A DNA stretch of 64,000 nt, taken from Paenibacillus taiwanensis DSM 18679 (GTDB taxonomy: Bacteria > Bacillota > Bacilli > Paenibacillales > Paenibacillaceae). The notes beneath the pieces are model-generated. The model ran no database searches and was not told where the DNA came from. It worked only from the letters and a program-made list of their open reading frames with translations. Shown here in pieces: positions 34,580-45,474 of this stretch (position 1 is its first letter; each line of letters begins with the position of its first letter). Location of the stretch: NCBI RefSeq assembly GCF_000425125.1, contig NZ_KE384307.1, positions 637,997 through 701,996 of the forward strand, in the 5' to 3' direction. A program made the position numbers and the translations under genes.

Positions 34580-34609
34580 AAGCGCATCCGCTCCAGGATG
34601 CGCTTTTGT
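34580..34609 (+). terminator. Rho-independent terminator of dps
   Basis: AAGCGCATCC / GGATGCGCTT arms, 10 bp perfect with a 6-base loop, followed by TTTTGTTT. About 100 bases after the stop. Confidence 0.8.
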
Positions 34610-34760
34610 TTCGAGAAGTTAAAATTTTAACGTTTTCGAAATAAATAATATTTATTTTGGAAAGAGATTGGAAATGCCGAAAACGTGATAATACTGGTGT
34701 TATACGGGCTATTATAGGGGAGTGTGGTTGAAATGGTAAGTTGAAACCATTAAAATCATA

Positions 34761-34798
34761 TTGAGAATCATTGAGAATCACTTTATAATAACTATAAT
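34761..34798 (+). promoter_or_regulatory. suf operon promoter with PerR/Fur-like box
   Basis: TTGAGA (34771-34776), 16 bases, TATAAT (34793-34798). TTATAATAACTATAA (34783-34797) matches the PerR-type consensus at all but one position and sits over the -10 region. Directly upstream, TTGAGAATCA occurs twice in tandem (34761-34780), which resembles part of a Fur box. About 110 bases before the sufC ATG. Confidence 0.65.
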
Positions 34799-34909
34799 GT
34801 GATAAATTTTATAGAAATCACGTAGGGCTGTTTTTTTAGAACTGCATATTCACTTCAAGTTATTTATAAGCACCTATTAAAACGATGAACATTTGGAGGT
34901 ACAGCACAC

Positions 34910-35692
34910 ATGGCAACTCAATTCGTCATTGATGGTCTGAAGGCGACCATTGAAGGAAAAGAAATTTTAAAAGGAATCAACTTGGAAATGAAGGGTGGCG
35001 AGGTTCACGCGATCATGGGACCAAACGGTACTGGTAAAAGTACACTTGCGTCTGCATTGATGGGCCATCCTAAGTATGAAGTGACAGATGGTGCTGTTTC
35101 CCTTGACGGGGAAGACGTACTTGAAATGGAAGTAGACGAGCGCGCACGTGCAGGTCTGTTCCTTGCTATGCAATATCCAAGTGAAATTGCGGGTGTTACG
35201 AACTCTGATTTCTTGCGTAGTGCGATTAATGCACGTCGTGGTGAAGGTAACGAGATTTCCCTTATCAAGTTTATTCGCCAAATGGAAAGCAAGATGAAAG
35301 AATTGGACATGAACGATGAGTTTGCACATCGTTACCTGAATGAAGGCTTCTCCGGTGGTGAGAAGAAGCGTAATGAGATTTTGCAAATGATGATGATTGA
35401 GCCTAAAATTGTTATTCTCGATGAGATCGACTCCGGTCTGGACATTGATGCGTTGAAAATTGTAGCAAATGGCGTAAATGCAATGCGCAGCGAAGATCGT
35501 GGCTTCTTGATTATTACGCACTACCAACGTCTGTTGAACTACATTAAACCAGATTTCGTCCATGTGATGATGCAGGGTCGTATCGTTAAATCCGGCGGAC
35601 CAGAGCTTGCACAGCGTCTGGAAGCAGAGGGTTACGATTGGGTAAAAGAAGAGCTTGGCATTACAGACGAAACTGTTGGTCATGACGAGTAG
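34910..35692 (+). CDS. sufC: Fe-S cluster assembly ATPase SufC
   Basis: A 260-residue ABC-type ATPase that powers the SufBCD scaffold. Walker A is IMGPNGTGKSTLASALMGHP (residues ~35-54), the Q-loop lies in AMQYPSEIAG, the signature is LNEGFSGGEKKRNEILQ and Walker B plus D-loop is VILDEIDSGLDIDALK, followed by the His switch ITHYQRLL. No membrane segment. ATG at 34910 has TTTGGAGG upstream. First gene of sufC-sufD-sufS-sufU-sufB, the order usual in Bacilli. The preceding promoter carries a PerR-like box. Confidence 0.98.
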   Translation: MATQFVIDGLKATIEGKEILKGINLEMKGGEVHAIMGPNGTGKSTLASALMGHPKYEVTDGAVSLDGEDVLEMEVDERARAGLFLAMQYPSEIAGVTNSDFLRSAINARRGEGNEISLIKFIRQMESKMKELDMNDEFAHRYLNEGFSGGEKKRNEILQMMMIEPKIVILDEIDSGLDIDALKIVANGVNAMRSEDRGFLIITHYQRLLNYIKPDFVHVMMQGRIVKSGGPELAQRLEAEGYDWVKEELGITDETVGHDE

Positions 35693-35728
35693 TCGTAACG
35701 ATCGATAGACAGGAGGAGCGATAGACCG

Positions 35729-38674
<2,946 letters not shown>

Positions 38675-38725
38675 GCTTTGAGTGAGTAGTAAGTACGTAA
38701 CCCGTACAAAAGGAGGTACACGGCT

Positions 38726-40123
38726 ATGGCTAAGCAAATGCCTGAAATGGAAGAGTACAAATATGGCTTCCGCGACAATCACCAAGCGGTGTTCCAATCC
38801 GGTAAAGGTTTGACACCGGAAATCGTCAAGGAAATTTCTAAAATTAAAGGCGAGTCCGAATGGATGTTGAACTTCCGTTTGAAGTCGCTAGATCAGTTTA
38901 ACAAGATGGAAACACCAAAGTGGGGTGGAGATCTCGATGGTCTCGACTTTAACGATATTCAGTATTATGTTCGACCTTCCGAGAAGCAGGGCAAGACGTG
39001 GGAAGAGGTCCCTCAGGAAATTAAAGAAACGTTTGATAAGCTAGGTATTCCTGAAGCAGAGCAAAAGTTCTTGGCAGGGGTATCTGCTCAGTACGAATCT
39101 GAGGTTGTATACCACAGCATGCAGAAGGAGCTTGAAGATCAGGGTGTTATCTTTACGGATACGGACACTGCGCTTCGTGAGCATCCAGAACTGTTCAAAG
39201 AGTACTTTGGAACCGTTGTTCCCATTGCTGATAACAAATTTGCAGCATTAAACAGCGCGGTATGGTCTGGAGGAAGCTTCATTTATGTGCCGAAAGGTGT
39301 TAAATGTGAAATTCCTTTACAAGCGTATTTCCGTATCAACTCGGAAAATATGGGTCAATTCGAGCGCACGCTTATTATTGCGGACGAAGATAGCTTTGTG
39401 CACTACGTAGAAGGCTGTACGGCTCCAATTTACAGCACAAACTCTTTGCATAGTGCGGTCGTTGAAATTATCGTTAAGAAAAATGCTCGTGTTCGTTATA
39501 CGACAATTCAGAACTGGGCACCTAACATTTACAACCTAGTGACGAAGCGCGCTGTATGTGAAGAAAATGCAAACATGGAGTGGGTTGACGGCAACATCGG
39601 CTCCAAGTTGACGATGAAGTACCCGGCAGTTGTATTAAAAGGCCGTGGCGCTAAAGGCTCTGTATTATCCATTGCAGTAGCAGGCAAAGGTCAGCACCAA
39701 GACGCTGGAGCAAAAATGATCCACCTTGCACCAGATACAACTTCGACGATTATTTCGAAGTCGATCTCGAAACATGGTGGTAAGGTGACATATCGTGGTC
39801 TGGCATCGTTTGGTCGTAATTCGGAAGGTTCCAAGTCTAACGTTAAGTGTGATACGTTGATTTTGGACAATGAATCCACTTCGGATACGATTCCATACAA
39901 TGAAATTATGAATGATAACATTCAACTAGAACATGAAGCTACGGTATCCAAAGTGTCCGAAGACCAGCTCTTCTACTTGATGAGCCGCGGTCTGACCGAG
40001 AATGAAGCTACACAAATGATCGTTATGGGCTTTATCGAGCCGTTTACAAAAGAACTGCCGATGGAGTATGCGGTTGAGATGAATCGATTAATCAAGTTCG
40101 AGATGGAAGGCTCCATCGGTTAA
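38726..40123 (+). CDS. sufB: Fe-S cluster assembly scaffold protein SufB
   Basis: A 465-residue SufB, the scaffold on which clusters are built with SufC and SufD. Landmarks: [118 protein letters not shown] and [20 protein letters not shown]. The C-terminal end ([20 protein letters not shown]) is shared with SufD. RBS AAAGGAGG. Last gene of the operon, followed by two hairpins. Confidence 0.98.
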   Translation: MAKQMPEMEEYKYGFRDNHQAVFQSGKGLTPEIVKEISKIKGESEWMLNFRLKSLDQFNKMETPKWGGDLDGLDFNDIQYYVRPSEKQGKTWEEVPQEIKETFDKLGIPEAEQKFLAGVSAQYESEVVYHSMQKELEDQGVIFTDTDTALREHPELFKEYFGTVVPIADNKFAALNSAVWSGGSFIYVPKGVKCEIPLQAYFRINSENMGQFERTLIIADEDSFVHYVEGCTAPIYSTNSLHSAVVEIIVKKNARVRYTTIQNWAPNIYNLVTKRAVCEENANMEWVDGNIGSKLTMKYPAVVLKGRGAKGSVLSIAVAGKGQHQDAGAKMIHLAPDTTSTIISKSISKHGGKVTYRGLASFGRNSEGSKSNVKCDTLILDNESTSDTIPYNEIMNDNIQLEHEATVSKVSEDQLFYLMSRGLTENEATQMIVMGFIEPFTKELPMEYAVEMNRLIKFEMEGSIG

Positions 40124-40147
40124 TATAAATGCAAATGTATTTAAGGG

Positions 40148-40195
40148 CTAAGCGGTATTTGTGAGAGTGGTTAATACCGTTAAAATACCGCTTAG
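40148..40195. terminator. 13-bp perfect inverted repeat after sufB
   Basis: CTAAGCGGTATTT (40148-40160) and AAATACCGCTTAG (40183-40195) pair perfectly around a 22-base loop that itself carries a partial GGTTAATACCGT match. No T-run follows, so it may stabilise the suf mRNA end or stop transcription from either side. Confidence 0.5.
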
Positions 40196-40318
40196 TCAAA
40201 TACATTCGTTACATATTGTTCTTTTTCTATGTATCAAATGAAAATTCTGCTTATATGATTTTGTAATAAGGTGAATAGTGTGATATACACTAGTCAATCA
40301 AACACATAAGTTATGAAC

Positions 40319-40354
40319 GAATCCGTATATACTTTGTACGGGTTCTTTTTGTTT
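40319..40354 (+). terminator. Rho-independent terminator downstream of suf
   Basis: GAATCCGTA / TACGGGTTC arms with a 9-base loop, then TTTTTGTTT. With the inverted repeat at 40148 it fills the 400-base gap between sufB and the next gene; nothing else was recognised there. Confidence 0.75.
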
Positions 40355-40526
40355 ATTCTTATGGAGCGTGTGTTTCATCCTTCCTCTAGTATTACTTGGA
40401 TACAATCCTGCTCTTTTAGTTATTGTTCATATTACTTTTTATTATTTTATTTTCCTAAAGTATTCCATATTGGATGGATTAATAGTATAATAACCTTTGA
40501 AATCCATATATTAGGAGGTTTTGCTT

Positions 40527-40985
40527 ATGAAATTGAAAAAAATATTGCTCACCTTTGTGGCTGCAACATCAGTATTCGCATTTTCCCAGTCTGCTTTTGC
40601 CAAAGCAGGATTGGCGGACAAGTTCACAGAGGCGATACCATTGAGCCTTAGTTCTACCTTCAATATGTATCTTGACACAGATATCGGCGATGGAGATTGG
40701 TACTCCTATACTAATACATCAGGACAGACTCAGAATATTGTGTATGGAGCGTATCCCGTATCGCCCTCTTCGGGATTAAATGTGGACATAACTATTCTGG
40801 TACAATTATTTGATGGTACTATTATTCCAGTGGGGACACAAGGCGATACGGGGCCTGGAAATGTTCAAACCTCTGTTGCAAGTATTGTACCAGGTACAAA
40901 AGTTCTTTGGAGAGTCTTTGGACATAATCCGTATACGGATGGTGGTTCAGATAAGCCTTATACCGCGTTTGTTTATCAACAATAG
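40527..40985 (+). CDS. Small secreted PPC-like beta-sandwich protein 1
   Basis: A 152-residue exported protein. The Sec signal peptide is KLKKILLTFVAATSVFAFSQ with likely cleavage after AFA (residue ~25). The ~125-residue mature part contains GDGDWYSYTNTSGQ, LNVDITILVQLFDG and VPGTKVLWRVFGHNP. This D-x-D-W-[YF] then hydrophobic-strand pattern is that of bacterial pre-peptidase C-terminal (PPC) domains, here standing alone. AGGAGG lies 8 bases before the ATG at 40527. It is followed 280 bases later by a diverged paralogue. The region is more AT-rich than its surroundings. Function unknown; a surface or matrix role is inference. Confidence 0.75.
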   Translation: MKLKKILLTFVAATSVFAFSQSAFAKAGLADKFTEAIPLSLSSTFNMYLDTDIGDGDWYSYTNTSGQTQNIVYGAYPVSPSSGLNVDITILVQLFDGTIIPVGTQGDTGPGNVQTSVASIVPGTKVLWRVFGHNPYTDGGSDKPYTAFVYQQ

Positions 40986-41263
40986 AAAATTATTGTGGAT
41001 CATATGCTATCAAATAAAAATCTTTAATGGCTGACAAAAGAACGGTTTCATTTTTGATGTCACATACCAATTAATAGTGTAGTAATTTTGCCATAATCAG
41101 ATTTTACGCCCCAAAAGGTCATCCCCATATCGTGCTACTTAATAATACTCCCATTTAACAGAACTAAAGGTGTACTCGGTATCTTCTGTAACATTTTTAT
41201 TTGTTAAAACTTAAAATATTTAGCTAATAGTAGTTTTAGAACTAACTCATTCGGAGGAAAAAA

Positions 41264-41719
41264 ATGAAAATAAAGCAAATTTTAATTACACTGATTACTG
41301 CCGTCAGTTTGTTATCATATTCTCAGCCAGCACAGGCGATACAAGGGTTTTATGACAAGAAAGCAGATGCAAAGGTATTAAGTGATAGTGAGCATATTGG
41401 ATTTGCATTAACAAGTGCAGACGATGCTGATTGGTTTAAATGGACAAATAATACAACAACAACAAAATATGCAAATGCAGTATTAAATATTATCGATCCA
41501 GATTCGGTTACTAATTATGATTTAGCTTTTGACATGCATTATTCTCAACACATCAACACGGGATTATTGTATACGCATGATACTGGACCAAATGGGCTTG
41601 ATGCATTAAATTTTTTTCAAATACCCCCTGGCGCAACGATCTACCTTAAAGTACTTTCTAAACAAGGGACATTTTCACCAAAGAGTTATTCTGTAAGGTG
41701 GAGTGTTCAAAATGTATAG
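41264..41719 (+). CDS. Small secreted PPC-like beta-sandwich protein 2
   Basis: A 151-residue exported protein, paralogous to the previous one by layout and motifs. Signal peptide KIKQILITLITAVSLLSYSQ, likely cleaved after AQA. The mature part has the PPC-like DDADWFKWTNNTT, VTNYDLAFDMHY, the shared GDTGPG-like segment HDTGPNG and IPPGATIYLKVLSK. Overall identity to its neighbour is low, so the duplication is old or both were acquired. RBS CGGAGG. No enzymatic domain is attached, unlike most PPC domains, which follow secreted peptidases. Function unknown. Confidence 0.75.
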   Translation: MKIKQILITLITAVSLLSYSQPAQAIQGFYDKKADAKVLSDSEHIGFALTSADDADWFKWTNNTTTTKYANAVLNIIDPDSVTNYDLAFDMHYSQHINTGLLYTHDTGPNGLDALNFFQIPPGATIYLKVLSKQGTFSPKSYSVRWSVQNV

Positions 41720-41970
41720 TGATGAGGATTTGCCACTGACAGTTAAATTGGCCATTAATTCTACCAAATGTGCTTTGCTTCATATTCATCTTTAAACAAC
41801 GTGTTTATAATGTAATAATACATCGTATTAGGACTATTGATCGTATTGCTGTCAAACTGTTGAATCACATAAGTGTTGGTTCTGTTGAGTATGGATTGCC
41901 TCATTTGGTTGAACTAAATCTTCACTCATAAAGTCATAATTGACAAACTAGGATATATATAAAGAAATGT

Positions 41971-42005
41971 AAAAAATAGGCCTGTCCATTAAGGACAAGC
42001 CTATT
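41971..42005 (-). terminator. Rho-independent terminator of the first HD-GYP gene
   Basis: AATAGGC.TGTCC / GGACA.GCCTATT (41975-42005) forms a strong stem; on the minus strand it is followed by TTTTTT. It lies 8 bases after the HD-GYP stop. Upstream, 41720-41970 holds no recognised gene. Confidence 0.85.
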
Positions 42006-42012
42006 GCTAATG

Positions 42013-43098
42013 CTACTCGTGCAGCACACGTTCGATCTCCAGCTTACGATTCTGGGAGAGATCGATAAATTGCTGGTCCACACGGACAAGCGGTCTGAAA
42101 AATTCAGTGTTATGATTCATCACGATAATTCCAGTACGGCCATCTGTCAGGATGACTTGCTTATGTAAAAAATTAGGAAGCATATAACGGATAAAGGTAT
42201 GTGTAATGATAGGATCGAGCTGATCGAAGCTCATCTGATACAGTTCCTTTAATACGCTGAATAAATCTTGCTTCTCGCGGTACGCACGCTTGGAAATCAT
42301 GGCGCTGTATACATCAGCCACAGCTACAATCTTGGCAACTTTATGAATCTGATCGCCTGTTAATGCTAACGGGTATCCGCTGCCATTCATTCGCTCATGA
42401 TGCTGCAAGGCGGCAAATGAAAGCCAGTCGTCGTTATAACTAGCATTGATGATCTCATGTCCAGCGATTGTGTGTTTCTTCATCTGTTCGAATTCGTCAG
42501 GTGTAAGCGGAGACGGCTTGTTCAGAATAGCATGATCAATACGACATTTGCCAATGTCGTGTAAGTATCCTGCTTTGCCGATTCGAAGTGCTTCGCTTGG
42601 GCTATAGCCGAGCCATGTCGCCAAGTAGTATGATAACATACTGACTTTAATGGACTGCTGGCACGTATAGTCATCCTCTGAATTCAATTGCAGCAATAAG
42701 GAGACGACATCACGTTCTTTCTTGAATTCTTCTAACAACGGAGTAATCGTATTCTCCACAACTTCCTGGATGATTACACCATTCGTCTGCGCATGATGAA
42801 ACAACAAATTAGTGTCTTTAAGCGCTTCCTCATACCTCGGGACAAAGCGATCATGAACGGAGGCTGGTGTAGCTTCCTTCAATTCTGCCGCGGCAGCCGT
42901 CAGTTTCATGGTATCGATATTGGATTGCGGGCTTACTCTTTCCATAATATCTAGCATGTCGATATTGTGGCGTTTAAGAATGTCTATATCTCGCGCTCTA
43001 ATAATGGTGCCGGCGGAGATAATGTTAACTCCATTCTCATTAAAAATATCCTTGATGATAATATCTCCATCATGTACTTCAGTAACATGAACGCGCAT
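42013..43098 (-). CDS. HD-GYP domain protein (putative c-di-GMP phosphodiesterase) 1
   Basis: A 361-residue HD-GYP protein. An N-terminal ~100-residue module (MRVHVTEVHDGDIIIKDIFN) matches that of the second HD-GYP protein in this window. The catalytic domain has KAGYLHDIGKCRIDHAILNK, HTIAGHEII, ALQHHERMNGSGYPLAL (the GYP motif) and VAVADVYSAMISKRAYRE, so all metal and GYP residues are present. A C-terminal ~60-residue module (GRTGIIVMNHNTEFFRPLVR) follows. ATG at 43098 is preferred by alignment with the paralogue; an upstream ATG at 43179 has no RBS and adds 27 unrelated residues. Likely lowers cyclic-di-GMP. No membrane segment. Confidence 0.88.
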   Translation of the reverse strand: MRVHVTEVHDGDIIIKDIFNENGVNIISAGTIIRARDIDILKRHNIDMLDIMERVSPQSNIDTMKLTAAAAELKEATPASVHDRFVPRYEEALKDTNLLFHHAQTNGVIIQEVVENTITPLLEEFKKERDVVSLLLQLNSEDDYTCQQSIKVSMLSYYLATWLGYSPSEALRIGKAGYLHDIGKCRIDHAILNKPSPLTPDEFEQMKKHTIAGHEIINASYNDDWLSFAALQHHERMNGSGYPLALTGDQIHKVAKIVAVADVYSAMISKRAYREKQDLFSVLKELYQMSFDQLDPIITHTFIRYMLPNFLHKQVILTDGRTGIIVMNHNTEFFRPLVRVDQQFIDLSQNRKLEIERVLHE

Positions 43099-43388
43099 GG
43101 TGCGATTCACCGATCCCCAACTGTATTTGACTTCATGTAAAGTTATCATAACAACATTATTCCAGCCATACAATAACATTAGCTAAAAAAACAGCTATAT
43201 TGACGAATAATCATGAATTATATTGTAATTTGTATATTTCTCAGTTGTTAAAATGGAAACTTTTGTGTGTGAAGGGGCGTACTTGCCCAAGATAGTCATT
43301 CTTTATCGTTTCTGATATGCTTATAGTTGGCTTCTAGGACATACATATAAGAAAAGCTTTCTTACGAATGAAAGGAGTGTATTTTTGT

Positions 43389-44213
43389 ATGTTAACTGTT
43401 TTAGTTGCCATCTTACTAGGGGTTGTAGAAGGTCTAACCGAATTTATTCCTGTATCCTCCACGGGACATATGATTTTGACGGCCAAGCTGATGGGAATTA
43501 ATGACCAGAGCGAGCTGTTGAAATCGTTTGAAATCGCTATTCAACTTGGAGCTATATTGGCGATCATGATCGTATACTGGAATCGCCTATTAACCATGTT
43601 CGGACTCAAACAGCGCTCTGTCTCCAAAGGCGGCGTACCGCAGAAACAGCTTAATTTGCTGCACGTAGCATTAGGTATCTCACCTGCATTGCTGACGGCT
43701 TATTTCGCCAAAGATTTTATCAAAAGCTTGTTTAGCGCCAGTACGGTGCTGTGGGCGCTAGTTGCAGGAGCTATATTTATGATAGCAGCCGAAAGGATCG
43801 GTTCACGACGACGTCCTTCGGCGGAAACGTTGGATGATATTAGTTATGGGCAGGCGTTCATGATTGGCATTTATCAAATCATTTCCGTATTATGGCCTGG
43901 GTTTTCTCGTTCCGGTTCGACGATGGCGGGAGGCATGCTGAGTAGGGTAAGTTACCGTGCAGCGGCGGATTTTTCCTTCCTGATGGCGATCCCTATTATG
44001 GTAGTAGTTTGTGGATATGAATTAATGAGCAGCTATAAGCTGTTTACACCGGGCGTGCTTGGTTTTTTTGCGCTTGGATTTATCGTGTCGTTTGCTGTTG
44101 CTTACATCGTGGTGGTAGCCTTTTTAAAACACATTCAAAATATTAAGTTATGGCATTTTGCCGTATATCGACTTGTACTGGCGGGAATGTTCTGGTTTTT
44201 TGTTATGCGCTAG
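43389..44213 (+). CDS. uppP: Undecaprenyl-diphosphatase UppP (BacA)
   Basis: A 274-residue polytopic membrane enzyme that dephosphorylates undecaprenyl diphosphate for lipid-carrier recycling in wall synthesis; overexpression gives bacitracin resistance. Both catalytic signatures are visible: LGVVEGLTEFIPVSSTGHMI near the N-terminus and GFSRSGSTMAGG near residue 170. About seven to eight hydrophobic helices. ATG at 43389 has AAAGGAG 11 bases upstream; the in-frame ATG at 43368 lies before that RBS. Flanked by two HD-GYP genes, one divergent. Confidence 0.95.
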   Translation: MLTVLVAILLGVVEGLTEFIPVSSTGHMILTAKLMGINDQSELLKSFEIAIQLGAILAIMIVYWNRLLTMFGLKQRSVSKGGVPQKQLNLLHVALGISPALLTAYFAKDFIKSLFSASTVLWALVAGAIFMIAAERIGSRRRPSAETLDDISYGQAFMIGIYQIISVLWPGFSRSGSTMAGGMLSRVSYRAAADFSFLMAIPIMVVVCGYELMSSYKLFTPGVLGFFALGFIVSFAVAYIVVVAFLKHIQNIKLWHFAVYRLVLAGMFWFFVMR

Positions 44214-44345
44214 CCTAAATCGACAAATAACTGCAAAATATGACCGTTTAATAATCGTCATGGACGCAAAGAAATGTTATGATATGGACAAGTGCTCCAT
44301 GCAATATGTGTAGCAAAGATAGTCTACAGCAGGGGTTGACAATGT

Positions 44346-45443
44346 TTGCGTTATGTTCCGATAACAGCATGCCAAAGTGGCATGCGTCTCGCCAAAAAAG
44401 TTTATAATGAAGAAGGAATGGTTCTGCTAAGTGAGAACGTCGAGCTAAGCGATAGCTTCATTAAACGTCTCAGAGATATGGGGGTGTCGTATGTATATGT
44501 GGAAGATATGCATACGGAAGGTATTAATGCACCGAACATACTAAGTGAAGAGACGAGAAAAGAAGCGAATCGTACGATTCGAGGCGAGTTCAAGCGCCTG
44601 ATGACAGGGTCCGTGCTGCGAAAGCAAAGCGGTCCAAGTGACATGAACGGAGCTTTTTCCCGATTGCTAGACAATATTATTGATGACATATCCAGTCATG
44701 AAGATGCGATGGTTATGCTCGGAGATATACAGACGGCGGATTTATACGTATTTAAGCATTCGTTAAATGTATGTGTGTACACAACGATGTTTGGCATACA
44801 TCATGGATACGCCAAGGAAGAACTGAAGATGTTAGCGATGGGTGCTCTGCTCCATGACATCGGGAAGACACAATTGGATCTTCAAATTTTGAATAAACCT
44901 GGAAGACTGTCTGACTACGAATTTTCCCATATTAAAAGTCATGCCGAGCTTGGATTTCGAATTCTTAAAAATGAACCTAACATTCCATTAATTGTAGCCC
45001 ATTGCGCCTATCAACATCATGAGAGGTTAAATGGAAGCGGATATCCAAGAGGAATCGTATCAGAGCATATCCATGAATATGCAAAGTGGATTGCGATTGC
45101 CGATTCCTTTGATGCGATGACATCACACCGAGTTTATCGGTCAGCGATGCAGCCTCATGAGGCGTTGGAAATTCTGTATACAGGCTCAGGCACGTTATAT
45201 GATCAATCTATGCTTGCCTTGTTCCGCGATCGGATTGCGGTGTATCCGCTTGGCATGACGGTGGAATTAAGCACGGGCGAAGTTGGCATCATATCGAAGA
45301 TCAACTCGAAGATTCCTCAGCGTCCGATTGTGCGGTTGTTACTTGATCCAGAGGGGAAACCGTACCCGGACATGCGGGACATCGATCTATCACTTAAGCT
45401 AAATGTTGTAATTACGGGATACCGAACGGATATTATGGTTTAG
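44346..45443 (+). CDS. HD-GYP domain protein (putative c-di-GMP phosphodiesterase) 2
   Basis: A 365-residue HD-GYP protein with the same layout as the one at 42 kb: an N-terminal module (MRYVPITACQSGMRLAKKVY), a catalytic domain with GALLHDIGKTQLDLQILNKP, SHAELGFRIL, YQHHERLNGSGYPRGI and IAIADSFDAMTSHRVYRSAM, and a C-terminal beta-rich module (GMTVELSTGEVGIISKINSK). Metal ligands and GYP motif are intact. It starts with TTG at 44346 with CAGGGG about 11 bases upstream. Ends 31 bases before the MMPL gene, so the two may be co-transcribed. Confidence 0.92.
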   Translation: MRYVPITACQSGMRLAKKVYNEEGMVLLSENVELSDSFIKRLRDMGVSYVYVEDMHTEGINAPNILSEETRKEANRTIRGEFKRLMTGSVLRKQSGPSDMNGAFSRLLDNIIDDISSHEDAMVMLGDIQTADLYVFKHSLNVCVYTTMFGIHHGYAKEELKMLAMGALLHDIGKTQLDLQILNKPGRLSDYEFSHIKSHAELGFRILKNEPNIPLIVAHCAYQHHERLNGSGYPRGIVSEHIHEYAKWIAIADSFDAMTSHRVYRSAMQPHEALEILYTGSGTLYDQSMLALFRDRIAVYPLGMTVELSTGEVGIISKINSKIPQRPIVRLLLDPEGKPYPDMRDIDLSLKLNVVITGYRTDIMV

Positions 45444-45474
45444 AGCGAGGTGTCCACTAACGGAGGGGCTTTCA

